A DNA stretch of 64,000 nucleotides from an uncultured Eubacteriales bacterium (GTDB taxonomy: Bacteria > Bacillota > Clostridia > Oscillospirales > Oscillospiraceae). Location of the stretch: the NCBI GenBank assembly GCA_900544975.1, contig UQXI01000003.1, positions 1 through 64,000 of the forward strand, in the 5' to 3' direction. The notes beneath the pieces are model-generated. The model was not told where the DNA came from, ran no database searches, and worked only from the letters and a program-made list of their open reading frames with translations. The translations under genes were made by a program, and so were the position numbers. Below are positions 32,120 through 40,522 of the stretch, in pieces. Numbering within the stretch: the first letter of the stretch is position 1; the number at the start of each line of letters is the position of its first letter.

Positions 32120-32896
32120 TCACAGCGTGGGCTGGTTGGCTGCCTCGATGATCTTCACGAACTTCTCGGGCACCAGGGAGGCGCCGCCGATGAGGCCGCC
32201 GTCGATGTCGGGCTGGGCCAGGAGCTCGAAGGCGTTCTTCTCATTCATGGAGCCGCCGTACAGAATGGAGATGGCCCGGGCGTTCTTGGAGCTGTACAGC
32301 TTCCGGATAACGGTGCGGATGCTCTCACAGACTTCCTCGGCCTGCTCCGGGGTGGCGGTGCGGCCGGTGCCGATGGCCCAGATGGGCTCGTAGGCGATGA
32401 TGAGCTTGCGGATCTTTTCTTCCGGCACATTTTGCAGGGCAGATTTGATCTGCATGGTGATCCACTCCTCGGTGATGCCGGCTTCCCGCTGCTCCAGGGA
32501 TTCGCCGCAGCACAAAATGGGGATCAGGCCTGCTTCCAGGGCGGCCAGGACCTTGGCGTTCACATCGGCGTCGGTCTCGCCCATGGCCCGGCGCTCGGAG
32601 TGGCCGATGATCACATATTTACAGCCGGCATCCACCAGCATGTTGGCGGCAATCTCGCCAGTATAAGCGCCGGAAGCGTTGGCGTTCACATTCTCGCCGC
32701 CAATGCCCACCCGGGTCTCCCGCATGGCGCGGACCGCAGCAGGGATGCAGACGGCGGGGACGCAGAACACCACGTCACACCAGCGGCCCTTGGGCAGGAT
32801 GGACTTAAAGGTGGTCATAAATTCCTTGGTTTCGCTGGGGGTCTTATTCATTTTCCAGTTGCCGGCGATGATGGTCTTGCGGTACTTTCTGTTCAT
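32120..32896 (-). CDS. tpiA: Triosephosphate isomerase
   Basis: The 258-residue enzyme interconverts dihydroxyacetone phosphate and glyceraldehyde 3-phosphate in glycolysis. It has the substrate-binding N-x-K of GNWKMNKT, the catalytic His in IIGHSERR, the catalytic Glu in AYEPIWAIGTG, and the GGASL phosphate loop. It follows pgk by about 90 bases in the same operon. Length matches the family. ATG 32896 is preceded by GGAGG. Confidence 0.98.
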   Translation of the reverse strand: MNRKYRKTIIAGNWKMNKTPSETKEFMTTFKSILPKGRWCDVVFCVPAVCIPAAVRAMRETRVGIGGENVNANASGAYTGEIAANMLVDAGCKYVIIGHSERRAMGETDADVNAKVLAALEAGLIPILCCGESLEQREAGITEEWITMQIKSALQNVPEEKIRKLIIAYEPIWAIGTGRTATPEQAEEVCESIRTVIRKLYSSKNARAISILYGGSMNEKNAFELLAQPDIDGGLIGGASLVPEKFVKIIEAANQPTL

Positions 32897-32988
32897 GTTC
32901 TTGAGCCTCCAAATATGTCTATGTGCAGAAATTTTCGCAGAAAGCAGCGGAGGGCGGCAAGCGCCCTCGCTGCCAATTGACTACAGAT

Positions 32989-34188
32989 TTATCGATCCTG
33001 CAGGCAGGCAATGCCGGGCAGAGTCTGGCCCTCCAGGAATTCCAGGGAAGCGCCGCCGCCGGTGGAGATGTGAGTAATCTCGCTGGCAAACCCCAGCTGC
33101 TCACAGGCTGCCGCGCTGTCGCCGCCGCCTACGATGGTCACGGCGTCAGAATCTGCCAGGGCCTGGGCCACAGCGATGGTACCCTTGGCCAGGGTGGGGT
33201 TCTCAAAGACGCCCATGGGACCGTTCCAAACTACGGTCTTGGCGGCCGTCACGGCCTCGGCGTAGAGCGCCATGGTTTTGGGACCGATGTCCAGACCCAT
33301 CTTGTCCTGGGGAATGGCGTCGGAAGCCACGACCTCCACATCAATGGGGGCGTCGATGGGGGAGGGGAAGGAGGCGGCGATGGTGGTGTCCACAGGCAGC
33401 AGCAGCTTCACGCCTTTTTCCTCTGCCTTGGCCATCATGTCCTTACAGTACTCCACCTTCTCGGCGTCCAGCAGGGAGGTGCCGGTGGAGTAGCCCTTGG
33501 CGGCCAGGAAGGTATAGGCCATGCCGCCGCCGATGATCAGGGTGTCCACCTTCTCCAGAAGGTTGTTGATGACATTCAGCTTGTCAGAAACCTTTGCACC
33601 GCCCAAAATGGCCACAAAGGGACGCTCCGGATCGGCCAGGGCTTTGCCCATAACGCCCACTTCCTTCTGCACCAGATAGCCGCAGACGGCCGGGAGATAA
33701 TCTGCCACACCGGCGGTGGAGGAGTGGGCACGGTGGGCTGTGCCGAAGGCGTCGTTTACAAACAAATCTGCTAAGGAGGCCAGCTCTTTGCTGAGCTCCG
33801 GATCGTTCTTGGTCTCGCCCTTACTATAGCGGACATTCTCCAGCAGCATCACGTCCCCGTTCTGCAAAGCGGCGGCCTTGGCTCTGGCGTCTTCGCCCAC
33901 CACATCGGCAGCCATGAGGACCTCCTTGCCCAGAAGCTCGCTCAGGCGCTGGGCCACGACACGCAGGCTCAGTTCCGGCTTCCATTCGCCCTTGGGCTTG
34001 CCCATATGAGAGCAGAGGATGACCTTTGCGTCGTGGTTCATCAGATACTGGATGGTGGGCAGGGCTGCCACAATCCGCTTATCCGAGGTGATTTTGCCGT
34101 CTTTGGTGGGAACGTTGAAGTCGCAGCGGCACAGCACCCGCTTGCCGGAGACGTCCACATCTTCTATGGATTTCTTATTATAATTCAT
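32989..34188 (-). CDS. pgk: Phosphoglycerate kinase
   Basis: The enzyme (399 residues) transfers phosphate from 1,3-bisphosphoglycerate to ADP in glycolysis. Motifs include RCDFNVPTKDG at the N-terminus, the LLENVRYSKGE substrate region and the GGGDSAAACEQLG nucleotide end. ATG 34188 overlaps the trmL stop by one base (TGATG) with GGAGG seven bases upstream; GTG 34191 is less likely. It is transcribed with trmL and tpiA. Confidence 0.98.
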   Translation of the reverse strand: MNYNKKSIEDVDVSGKRVLCRCDFNVPTKDGKITSDKRIVAALPTIQYLMNHDAKVILCSHMGKPKGEWKPELSLRVVAQRLSELLGKEVLMAADVVGEDARAKAAALQNGDVMLLENVRYSKGETKNDPELSKELASLADLFVNDAFGTAHRAHSSTAGVADYLPAVCGYLVQKEVGVMGKALADPERPFVAILGGAKVSDKLNVINNLLEKVDTLIIGGGMAYTFLAAKGYSTGTSLLDAEKVEYCKDMMAKAEEKGVKLLLPVDTTIAASFPSPIDAPIDVEVVASDAIPQDKMGLDIGPKTMALYAEAVTAAKTVVWNGPMGVFENPTLAKGTIAVAQALADSDAVTIVGGGDSAAACEQLGFASEITHISTGGGASLEFLEGQTLPGIACLQDR

Positions 34189-34709
34189 CACAATGCCTCC
34201 TGTAGTTGTCCAGACTGGGAGTCGGTCCAGTCCCTCATTTGACCAAAATCCTGGAGCTGGGGAAAATCCAGCTGTCGCAGGGCTTCATAAACGGTAATGG
34301 CCACGGAATTGCTCAGATTCAGGCTCCGGGCATCGGGCCGCATGGGAATACGCAGGCAGGAGTCCCAATGGCGGGCCAGAAACGCCTCGGGCAACCCCCG
34401 GGTCTCCTTGCCGAAGAACAGGTAACAGCCGTCCTGGAAGGCCGCCTCAGCGTAAGCCCGGGGAGCCTTGGTAGACAGGCACCACATTTGCTCCACGTGG
34501 TTCTTCTGGAAAAAATCTTCCAGGTTGTCGTATACCCGCACATCTACCAGGTGCCAGTAGTCCAACCCAGCCCGGCGCACCGCCTTCTCGGAGATATCGA
34601 AGCCCAGGGGGCGGATGAGATGCAGGACGCTGCCAGTGGCGGCGCAGGTGCGGGCAATGTTGCCGGTGTTGGCCGGAATCTCCGGTTCCACCAGGACCAC
34701 GTGAAGCAT
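34188..34709 (-). CDS. trmL: tRNA (cytidine/uridine-2'-O-)-methyltransferase TrmL
   Basis: The 173-residue SPOUT methyltransferase methylates the 2'-OH of the wobble base in tRNA-Leu. It carries the LVEPEIPANTGNIARTC start, the LFFGKETRGLP motif 2 and the RIPMRPDARSLNLSNSVAI knot region (key residues NLSNS). ATG 34709 follows GGAGG. It is first in the operon with pgk and tpiA, an arrangement not driven by an obvious link of function. Confidence 0.95.
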   Translation of the reverse strand: MLHVVLVEPEIPANTGNIARTCAATGSVLHLIRPLGFDISEKAVRRAGLDYWHLVDVRVYDNLEDFFQKNHVEQMWCLSTKAPRAYAEAAFQDGCYLFFGKETRGLPEAFLARHWDSCLRIPMRPDARSLNLSNSVAITVYEALRQLDFPQLQDFGQMRDWTDSQSGQLQEAL

Positions 34710-34739
34710 GATCAAGGACCTCCTGCATTTTCTTGGGAT

Positions 34740-34768
34740 ATTGTAAGTCAAATGCTCTCTAAAATCAA
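34740..34768 (-). promoter_or_regulatory. Promoter of the trmL-pgk-tpiA operon
   Basis: TTGATT (34763-34768), a 17-base spacer and TACAAT (34740-34745) lie about 30 bases before trmL. Confidence 0.72.
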
Positions 34769-34939
34769 TCCACAAAAACGGATTTCCGTGAACTTTTCAT
34801 AGTATTCACAGAAAGCTCTCCCCAGAATCAGGAATTTTGTGAATTTTTGTATCCCTTCCGTCACCGCTTGTAGGAGGCAAAGACAGAGGGAAACATGTTT
34901 GTTCAACGCCTGGCTGTCCAGGCGGAATGTACTGCGCTG

Positions 34940-36301
34940 TTAACGGCGCCGCTCTAAAATATCGTCCAGATCGTTCAAATTGGGCAAGGTGGTCACAACC
35001 ACTACAGAATCTCCCACCTCAATGGTGTCCTGACCCCGGGGGATGAACACCCGGGCGCCCCGATGGATGGATCCGATGAGAATGCCTGGGCGGGTACGCA
35101 AGTCCTGAAGCGGGACGCCGCAGACCCGGCTTCCTTGAGAAACACGAAATTCCAGGGCTTCCGCTTTGTCCCCTACAATGCTGTACAGAGTCTCTACGTT
35201 GGAGCCGGTGGAATTGGCCATGGCGCGGACGTATCGCACCACGGCTTCGGCGGCAATGTATCGGGGATAAAACACGCTGCCCACATCCATGTTTTCCACA
35301 ATGTCCTCGAAGGAGTCCCGGGTGATCTTGGTGATGATCTTGGCCTTGGACACCTGACCGGCGTACAGGCTCATCAGGATGTTCTGCTCGTCCAGGCCGG
35401 TGAGGGTGGCCACAGCGTCCATGTCTTCCATGCCCTCCTGACTCAGGAGCTGATGGTCGGTGCCGTCGCCGTGGATGATGGTCACGTTGGGCAGAGCCTC
35501 TGCCAAGGTCCGGCAAACGGCATAGTCCTGCTCAATGATTTTGACATTCGCGCCGAAATCCGCCATTTGTGCAGCCAGATAATAGGCAATGCGTCCACCG
35601 CCCAGGAGCATAATCTGCCGAACTGGCGAGGTAGGCGCGCCGATTTTACGAAAAAACAGGAAGGCGTCCCGGGGCTGTGCCATAATGCTGATCCGGTCCC
35701 CAGCGGCCAGCTGGAAGCTGCCGTTGGGAATGAAGACCTCTTTGCCCCGCTCCACGGCGCAAATGAGGACCCTGGCTTTAAACCGGCTCAGCTCGGACAG
35801 CGGAATGCCCACCAGCGGGGAATTGGGGGACAGGCAATGCTTCAGAATTTCCACCCGCCCGCCGGTAAAGGTGTCGATTTTGACAGCGGAAGGAAAACGA
35901 AGGACCCGGGCCATTTCTGTGGCGCAGGCCAGCTCCGGGTTGATGGTGAGGCTCAGGCCCAGGTCTTCCTGGATGAGGCTGATCTCCTTCACATATTCCG
36001 GACTCCGGACACGGGCAATGGTATGCTTGGCTCCCGCCCGTTTGGCGATGAGGCAGGTCAGCAGATTTTGTTCGTCGGTATTGGTGGCGGCAATCAGCAG
36101 ATCTGCCTGCTCCACACCGGCCTCCCGCTGAATTTCCAGAGTGGTGCCATTGCCCTCAATGGCCATGATATCCAGACTCTCGCTGGTATGCTGCAGAGCC
36201 GTGGCCCGTTTGTCGATGATGGTCACATCGTGTCCGGCTTTGGACAGGCGCTGGGCAAAGGTGCTGCCCACTTTGCCGTCTCCTACAATAATAATGCGCA
36301 T
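34940..36301 (-). CDS. trkA: Trk-system potassium uptake regulator TrkA
   Basis: The 453-residue cytoplasmic protein has two Rossmann NAD(H)-binding RCK_N domains (GDGKVGSTFAQRL at the start, GGGRIAYYLAAQM near residue 230) each followed by a TrkA_C domain. It gates the membrane channel TrkH/TrkG in response to nucleotides. No trkH lies nearby, so the channel must be encoded elsewhere. ATG 36301 follows GGGAGG; an ATG far upstream would add an unlikely extension. Confidence 0.95.
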   Translation of the reverse strand: MRIIIVGDGKVGSTFAQRLSKAGHDVTIIDKRATALQHTSESLDIMAIEGNGTTLEIQREAGVEQADLLIAATNTDEQNLLTCLIAKRAGAKHTIARVRSPEYVKEISLIQEDLGLSLTINPELACATEMARVLRFPSAVKIDTFTGGRVEILKHCLSPNSPLVGIPLSELSRFKARVLICAVERGKEVFIPNGSFQLAAGDRISIMAQPRDAFLFFRKIGAPTSPVRQIMLLGGGRIAYYLAAQMADFGANVKIIEQDYAVCRTLAEALPNVTIIHGDGTDHQLLSQEGMEDMDAVATLTGLDEQNILMSLYAGQVSKAKIITKITRDSFEDIVENMDVGSVFYPRYIAAEAVVRYVRAMANSTGSNVETLYSIVGDKAEALEFRVSQGSRVCGVPLQDLRTRPGILIGSIHRGARVFIPRGQDTIEVGDSVVVVTTLPNLNDLDDILERRR

Positions 36302-36399
36302 CTTTCGGAATCCTCCCGCGCAAATTGTGCTGTCCTCCAATATACCATGATTCAGCAGAAAACGCAACTGAAAACTCCGCATTTCCATGAAAAGCCGGG

Positions 36400-36440
36400 A
36401 AGAAAAACAAGAAACCGGCTCTCAAAAGATGAGAGCCGGT
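36400..36440 (-). terminator. Terminator of the matrix operon
   Basis: ACCGGCTCTC and GAGAGCCGGT pair around a seven-base loop, followed on the minus strand by TTTCTTGTTTTT. It closes the signal-peptidase transcript. Confidence 0.9.
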
Positions 36441-36456
36441 CAGACGACTGCGTCTG

Positions 36457-37416
36457 TTATTCGCCGTGCAGCCACAAAGTCCAGCGCCCTGCACCGGGTA
36501 CGGTGGCCACGACTTTTCCCACCACGTCTTCAGGGGATACCGTTCCGGCGTCGTTGGCGTTGTTGGCATCCCCTTTTGTGATGTAGGAAGACGCGCCGTT
36601 TTCTTGCATGACTGCCACAATGCGGTGGATGACCGTGTAAGATCCACTGCGGAACTGGATGACGTCCCCCACCTCCAATGCATCGGTGTCCAGTTTCGAG
36701 ACGAGCACCATGTCGCCCACAGAGATCTGCGGCGCCATGCTGCCGGTGGCAATGGCCACAGGCTGCCAGGGAAGCAGGCCGGCAAAAAAGCAGACTAGAG
36801 CGGCCAGAATGGCGCAGATGACCACACCACCGGCGATGTGGGCTTTGGGCCGGTGTTTGGCCGGCGCTTCATCGGGACTGAGGTCGCAATCCAGAACCAC
36901 AAGAAACATCATATTCAGCACCAGCTCCAGCAGCGCTGCCATTTGCAGGCTCAGCGCCGGGGAGATGGGGATCCAAAGTCCTACAGCTTGGGCTGTAAGA
37001 CCGTAAAGAAGCGCCGGCAGGAGACCACCGTGTATGGCCAGCGCTGTCAGCAAGGCAGAGCGGGAGAAGGTGGGGAGGAATTCGCGCGACAGATGCTCCG
37101 CAATGGAAGTTGTACCCACAGGCAGGAGGCACTCTCCCAGTGCGAACGCAACTGCAATCCCCAGGCCTGCCCAGAAGCGGCGGCCTTTCGGCAAGGTGGA
37201 CAACAGAGCGCGGAGCACCTCCCGGACAAAGATGCCCAGCAGAGCCAGTGCACAAGGGGCCGTCGACACGTCGCTGATACGATACCCCAGAAAAAGACCG
37301 CAGAGGCCTTGTAGCAGCAGCCAAATACCAGAGAATACAGCGGCCCAAAAGATGGCGGCTTTGCCGCTGTTGGTGTTTGGCAAAAGGAGCTTTTGCCACT
37401 GAAGCGCGATTTTCAC
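36457..37416 (-). CDS. SipW-type signal peptidase I with extra N-terminal membrane domain
   Basis: The C-terminal part (about residues 195-319) is a SipW/ER-type signal peptidase: Ser226 in TGSMAPQ as nucleophile, His264 in VIHRIV in place of the bacterial Lys, and ITKGDANN at 279-286. The first 190 residues form about five further membrane helices, absent from SipW of Bacillus subtilis (about 190 residues). GTG 37416 follows GGAGG. It should process the two matrix-like proteins encoded just upstream. Confidence 0.92.
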   Translation of the reverse strand: MKIALQWQKLLLPNTNSGKAAIFWAAVFSGIWLLLQGLCGLFLGYRISDVSTAPCALALLGIFVREVLRALLSTLPKGRRFWAGLGIAVAFALGECLLPVGTTSIAEHLSREFLPTFSRSALLTALAIHGGLLPALLYGLTAQAVGLWIPISPALSLQMAALLELVLNMMFLVVLDCDLSPDEAPAKHRPKAHIAGGVVICAILAALVCFFAGLLPWQPVAIATGSMAPQISVGDMVLVSKLDTDALEVGDVIQFRSGSYTVIHRIVAVMQENGASSYITKGDANNANDAGTVSPEDVVGKVVATVPGAGRWTLWLHGE

Positions 37417-37483
37417 AGGTGGTTCCTCCTCTCAGTACGGGTTTGGCGGGGTCTCCAGCTTTCGTGGAGGCCCTGCGTAGCCG

Positions 37484-38485
37484 TTATTTTGTGTGCGTAT
37501 GGCTGGAGACTGGGGCGTCTCCTACCACATCCTGCCCGTATGTGAGATGCAGAGTAAATGTCTGGCTCTCTTCGGTGAAGCAATCCGACTGCGTGTCTAC
37601 AGAGATGACAAAGTGAATGACGCAGGATTCGCCAGGCTGAAGTACCTCATGTTCGTCAAACTCCGGCATATCTACCTGATAGAGCTCCGGCAGCTGATCC
37701 AAAGTCAGCTGATACGCCCCCAGGTTGGCATTGGCGGTACCCCGGTTGGTAATGGTAACGGCGTACTGTACCCAGGCGCCGGGCAGGGAGAAGTGCACAG
37801 GCGCATATTGGACACAGTCTGCGGTGAAGGTGGTTTCGGCAGGGATGTTGGTCTCGGTGCGGGGATTTGCCTGGTAGAACGCCTGCGCATCATCATGGGA
37901 CATGGTGATCCGTTCATTGGAAGGCATTTGGGTGTTATAGCGCAAGGCGACTGCCTGGCCAATGCATTTGCCATCCATGGCTCCGTTGTCTGCGGCTGGC
38001 AAATAGGGCTTGTTCTCCCAGTTGGTTACCATGTTCTCTGCTTCTTCCGTGCAGTTTAAAACAAAGGTGTAGTCGCTTCTGGAGTATGCGGTGCCACTGA
38101 TGCCGGACCGGAAGGAATAGGCGCCGATTTGCTTTCCATATGCCTGGTCGTATGGGTGAAATTCATCGGCGGTCAGGGCAGTGGGATGGGGGTTATTGTC
38201 ATCCACAATGAAGCAGTAATCGCCGAAGAAGCTGTAATCTGCATATACATCGTAAAGAACCACTTCATAGGTGGGGTCGTTTACAACGGTTTCCTCTACC
38301 AAGCTGGCGCCTGCGCTGCTCAGGGTAACGGCAGCGTCTGTGACAGAGACGTCCCAGGCTCCAGAGGCGGAGACTCTGCCACCCAGGGAAATGTCGGTGC
38401 TCCACTGGGCGAAGCCAAAGCACATGGCGCTGACCGCCATAACGCCGGCAGTCAGAGCAGCGAGAATTTTGGATCTTTTTTTCAT
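37484..38485 (-). CDS. TasA/camelysin-like protein with SipW-type signal peptide, copy 2
   Basis: The 333-residue protein begins MKKRSKILAALTAGVMAVSA, a SipW-dependent signal, followed by AQWSTDISLGG and beta-rich TasA-like sequence (SGAWDVSVTDAAV, PGAWVQYAVTITNRGTANANL). It should be exported and form surface or matrix fibres. It ends SSHTHTK, like its neighbour. ATG 38485 follows GGAGGT by eight bases; an ATG 17 codons earlier lacks a site. Roughly half of its residues look shared with the next gene by eye. Confidence 0.9.
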   Translation of the reverse strand: MKKRSKILAALTAGVMAVSAMCFGFAQWSTDISLGGRVSASGAWDVSVTDAAVTLSSAGASLVEETVVNDPTYEVVLYDVYADYSFFGDYCFIVDDNNPHPTALTADEFHPYDQAYGKQIGAYSFRSGISGTAYSRSDYTFVLNCTEEAENMVTNWENKPYLPAADNGAMDGKCIGQAVALRYNTQMPSNERITMSHDDAQAFYQANPRTETNIPAETTFTADCVQYAPVHFSLPGAWVQYAVTITNRGTANANLGAYQLTLDQLPELYQVDMPEFDEHEVLQPGESCVIHFVISVDTQSDCFTEESQTFTLHLTYGQDVVGDAPVSSHTHTK

Positions 38486-38625
38486 CGTATGTACCTCCAA
38501 AGAAAGTGAGAATTGGGATTGACCATGCCAATCCAAGGGAAAGAATGGCAGTGTATGCGAAACAAATTAGGATTCACTAACTGCAAGAGGAATTGCAGGC
38601 AGATCCTGTGCGCTTAGGGTGGGGA

Positions 38626-39642
38626 TTAAGCGCCGGGATGGGTGTGACTGGCTGTGGGGACAGCTTCTACAGCATCCTGTACATAGGTCAAATATACGGA
38701 AAGAGACTGCGTGATGGACTGGAAGCTTTCTTGGCTGTCAACGGAGATGACGAAGGTCATGGTACAGGATTCACCCGGCTTCAGGACCTCGTTTTCCCCT
38801 AATTCTGGCATATCCACGTGATAAATTTCGTCCAGTTGGTCTACATTTAGGGCATAATTGCTCAGGTTTGCGTTGGCAGTTCCCTGATTGGTCAAGGTGA
38901 CGGAATACTGAACCCAAGCGCCTGGCAGGGAGAAGGTTACAGGAGCATACGTGGCGCTAGTTTGATCGTCGCAGATGGCGGCGGGGTATGTGGTACGGGT
39001 TTCGCCCTGCTGAATTTCTTCCAGTGCCGATTGGTAGGTTACTTGTAGGTGCTGATTGTTCGGTTTACTTAGGGCGGAAGAGGAACCGCCCCACAGTCGC
39101 AGGATGGCGTATCCCACAACCTTCCCAGCGGAAGCGCCGTCGTCTGTGTTTTGGTAGCTTTGATTTACCAAACCATTGGAATGGATTGTAACGGCATCGG
39201 AATCTGTGATTTTCATCATAAAGGTGGTGGTTTTTTCAGCTTTGATGCCAGAAGCATAGTACCAGGGGGAGGTGGAACCATAGCTGAAGGACAGCCGGTC
39301 GGCATATTCATTCAATTCGACTTCGGTCAGCGCTTGGGCTGCACCATTCAAATCGTCGATTTGCAGAACATACCAGTTGTCCAGATCTCGAATCGCCAAT
39401 TTCACCGGATAGACCACAGCGTTTCCGGTGGGCGCTACGGCCACCGGCTCTGCGTCAATGGATGTACCAGTACTGAAGCTGGTTACTTCAGCCTTAGAAA
39501 TGCCCACGTCCCAGGTTCCGCTGGCAGAGACCGTGCCATTCAGGGCAAGTCTGGTGCTCCACTGGGCGAAGCCAAAGCACATGGCGCTGACCGCCATGAC
39601 GCCGGCGGTCAGAGCGGCTAAAAGTTTGGACCTTCTTTTCAT
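38626..39642 (-). CDS. TasA/camelysin-like protein with SipW-type signal peptide, copy 1
   Basis: The 338-residue protein begins MKRRSKLLAALTAGVMAVSA with the same signal type, followed by ALNGTVSASGTWDVGI and a TasA-like beta domain ending ASHTHPGA. It is first in the operon, behind the strong promoter. ATG 39642 is favoured over TTG 39645. Together with the second copy and the signal peptidase it forms a small matrix module as in the tapA-sipW-tasA operon, but without tapA. Confidence 0.9.
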   Translation of the reverse strand: MKRRSKLLAALTAGVMAVSAMCFGFAQWSTRLALNGTVSASGTWDVGISKAEVTSFSTGTSIDAEPVAVAPTGNAVVYPVKLAIRDLDNWYVLQIDDLNGAAQALTEVELNEYADRLSFSYGSTSPWYYASGIKAEKTTTFMMKITDSDAVTIHSNGLVNQSYQNTDDGASAGKVVGYAILRLWGGSSSALSKPNNQHLQVTYQSALEEIQQGETRTTYPAAICDDQTSATYAPVTFSLPGAWVQYSVTLTNQGTANANLSNYALNVDQLDEIYHVDMPELGENEVLKPGESCTMTFVISVDSQESFQSITQSLSVYLTYVQDAVEAVPTASHTHPGA

Positions 39643-39672
39643 CAATTTGTACCTCCAAATTGTATCATATTT

Positions 39673-39690
39673 GGTTAGTAAGCGCTAACC
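39673..39690. promoter_or_regulatory. Palindromic operator O2 in the matrix leader
   Basis: GGTTAG-n6-CTAACC forms a perfect inverted repeat near the ribosome site of the first matrix gene. It matches the site at 39733-39750 closely and lies exactly 60 bases from it. Confidence 0.8.
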
Positions 39691-39732
39691 TTGAGGAGCG
39701 AGAAAACGCACCTTCGCAAAATACATCCCAAA

Positions 39733-39750
39733 GATTAGTGGCAACTAACC
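39733..39750. promoter_or_regulatory. Palindromic operator O1 at the matrix promoter start
   Basis: GATTAG-n6-CTAACC, read as GGTTAG-n6-CTAATC on the transcribed strand, begins at the expected transcription start of the matrix promoter. A repressor bound here would block initiation. Confidence 0.82.
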
Positions 39751-39756
39751 ATGCGC

Positions 39757-39785
39757 AGTATATCCAATTTTTGGCAAAATGTCAA
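39757..39785 (-). promoter_or_regulatory. Consensus sigma-A promoter of the matrix operon
   Basis: TTGACA (39780-39785), a 17-base spacer and TATACT (39757-39762) give a near-consensus promoter. Transcription should start near 39750, within operator O1, and read into the two matrix-like genes and the signal peptidase. Confidence 0.93.
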
Positions 39786-40020
39786 GCCCTTTCCGGTACA
39801 GAATTTGTTTTTTGAGCAGCGGTATTTATTGTGCAGGATCCGAATGGGTGAGGAGGGATTTCGGGAAGATTGACCTTTGGGGAATCGGAGATAGATGCTA
39901 CCGGGAATTCGACATTTTGCTCAAAAAGTACACCTCGTTTTTGGGTAAAATGCCGAAAAGCACAGAGCGCGCTACAGGAAAGTTTGGCGGGGCCAGGGTC
40001 TCTTTTCCGGCCATAACCCG

Positions 40021-40049
40021 TTGCAACCGGCCTTCATTTGGATTATAAT
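40021..40049 (+). promoter_or_regulatory. Promoter of the 76-residue protein gene
   Basis: TTGCAA (40021-40026), a 17-base spacer and TATAAT (40044-40049) point right, leaving a leader of about 110 bases. Confidence 0.8.
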
Positions 40050-40055
40050 AAGACA

Positions 40056-40150
40056 ACGCACAGGTGAAATACTACCTGTGCCGGTATTCCGGATGTTCCG
40101 GCAAAGCCCTGTGGTCCGAGCAGGCACCCGGGTGAGACCGTTTGATACGA
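40056..40150 (+). ncRNA. Possible structured 5' leader (unassigned)
   Basis: The leader holds CACAGGT/ACCTGTG (40059-40080), then CCGG-rich pairs and a GGTC...GACC closing stem before the ribosome site. The layout suggests a cis-acting RNA, but it matches no riboswitch class that I can recognise. Confidence 0.4.
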
Positions 40151-40167
40151 AGGAGGATGGATTCCTA

Positions 40168-40398
40168 ATGAAGAAAATCATCTGCAAGCGCGAATACGAC
40201 ACGGAAACTGCCACGCTGATCAAGAAGCACACCGTAGGGGAATTCGGTGATCCCGCTGGATACGAGGAGACGCTGTACCAGACGCCCGGCGGCCTGTACT
40301 TTCTGTACTTCCGCGGTGGCCCTGCATCTGCCTATGCCAAAGAGGATATCAAATGCCTGGCCAAGGGCAAGGTGGACGCATGGGTGGAATCTCACTGA
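40168..40398 (+). CDS. Conserved small protein (76 residues)
   Basis: The product starts MKKIICKREYDTETATLIKK and has a strand-rich plan with YQTPGGLYFLYFRGG and a KEDIKCLAKGKVDAW end. No function is known to me, although similar short proteins seem common in Oscillospirales. ATG 40168 follows AAGGAGGA. It has its own promoter, a structured leader and a strong terminator. Confidence 0.82.
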   Translation: MKKIICKREYDTETATLIKKHTVGEFGDPAGYEETLYQTPGGLYFLYFRGGPASAYAKEDIKCLAKGKVDAWVESH

Positions 40399-40419
40399 GC
40401 GCACAGCAATGGTACGAAT

Positions 40420-40460
40420 GCCTCCGGAAGCGGGAATGATTCCGCCTTCGGAGGCGTTTT
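40420..40460 (+). terminator. Intrinsic terminator
   Basis: GCCTCCG and CGGAGGC pair, with inner pairing of the loop, followed by GTTTT. It ends the 76-residue protein transcript. Confidence 0.85.
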
Positions 40461-40522
40461 GTCTGCCTGGATTTCGCGTTTTGCGGCCCGGCAGGCTTAT
40501 GTGAAAAAGGAGATGTTGTGTT

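Noticed and set aside
35063..36586. 507-codon frame antisense to trkA
   Set aside because: Same explanation; trkA motifs are clear on the minus strand.
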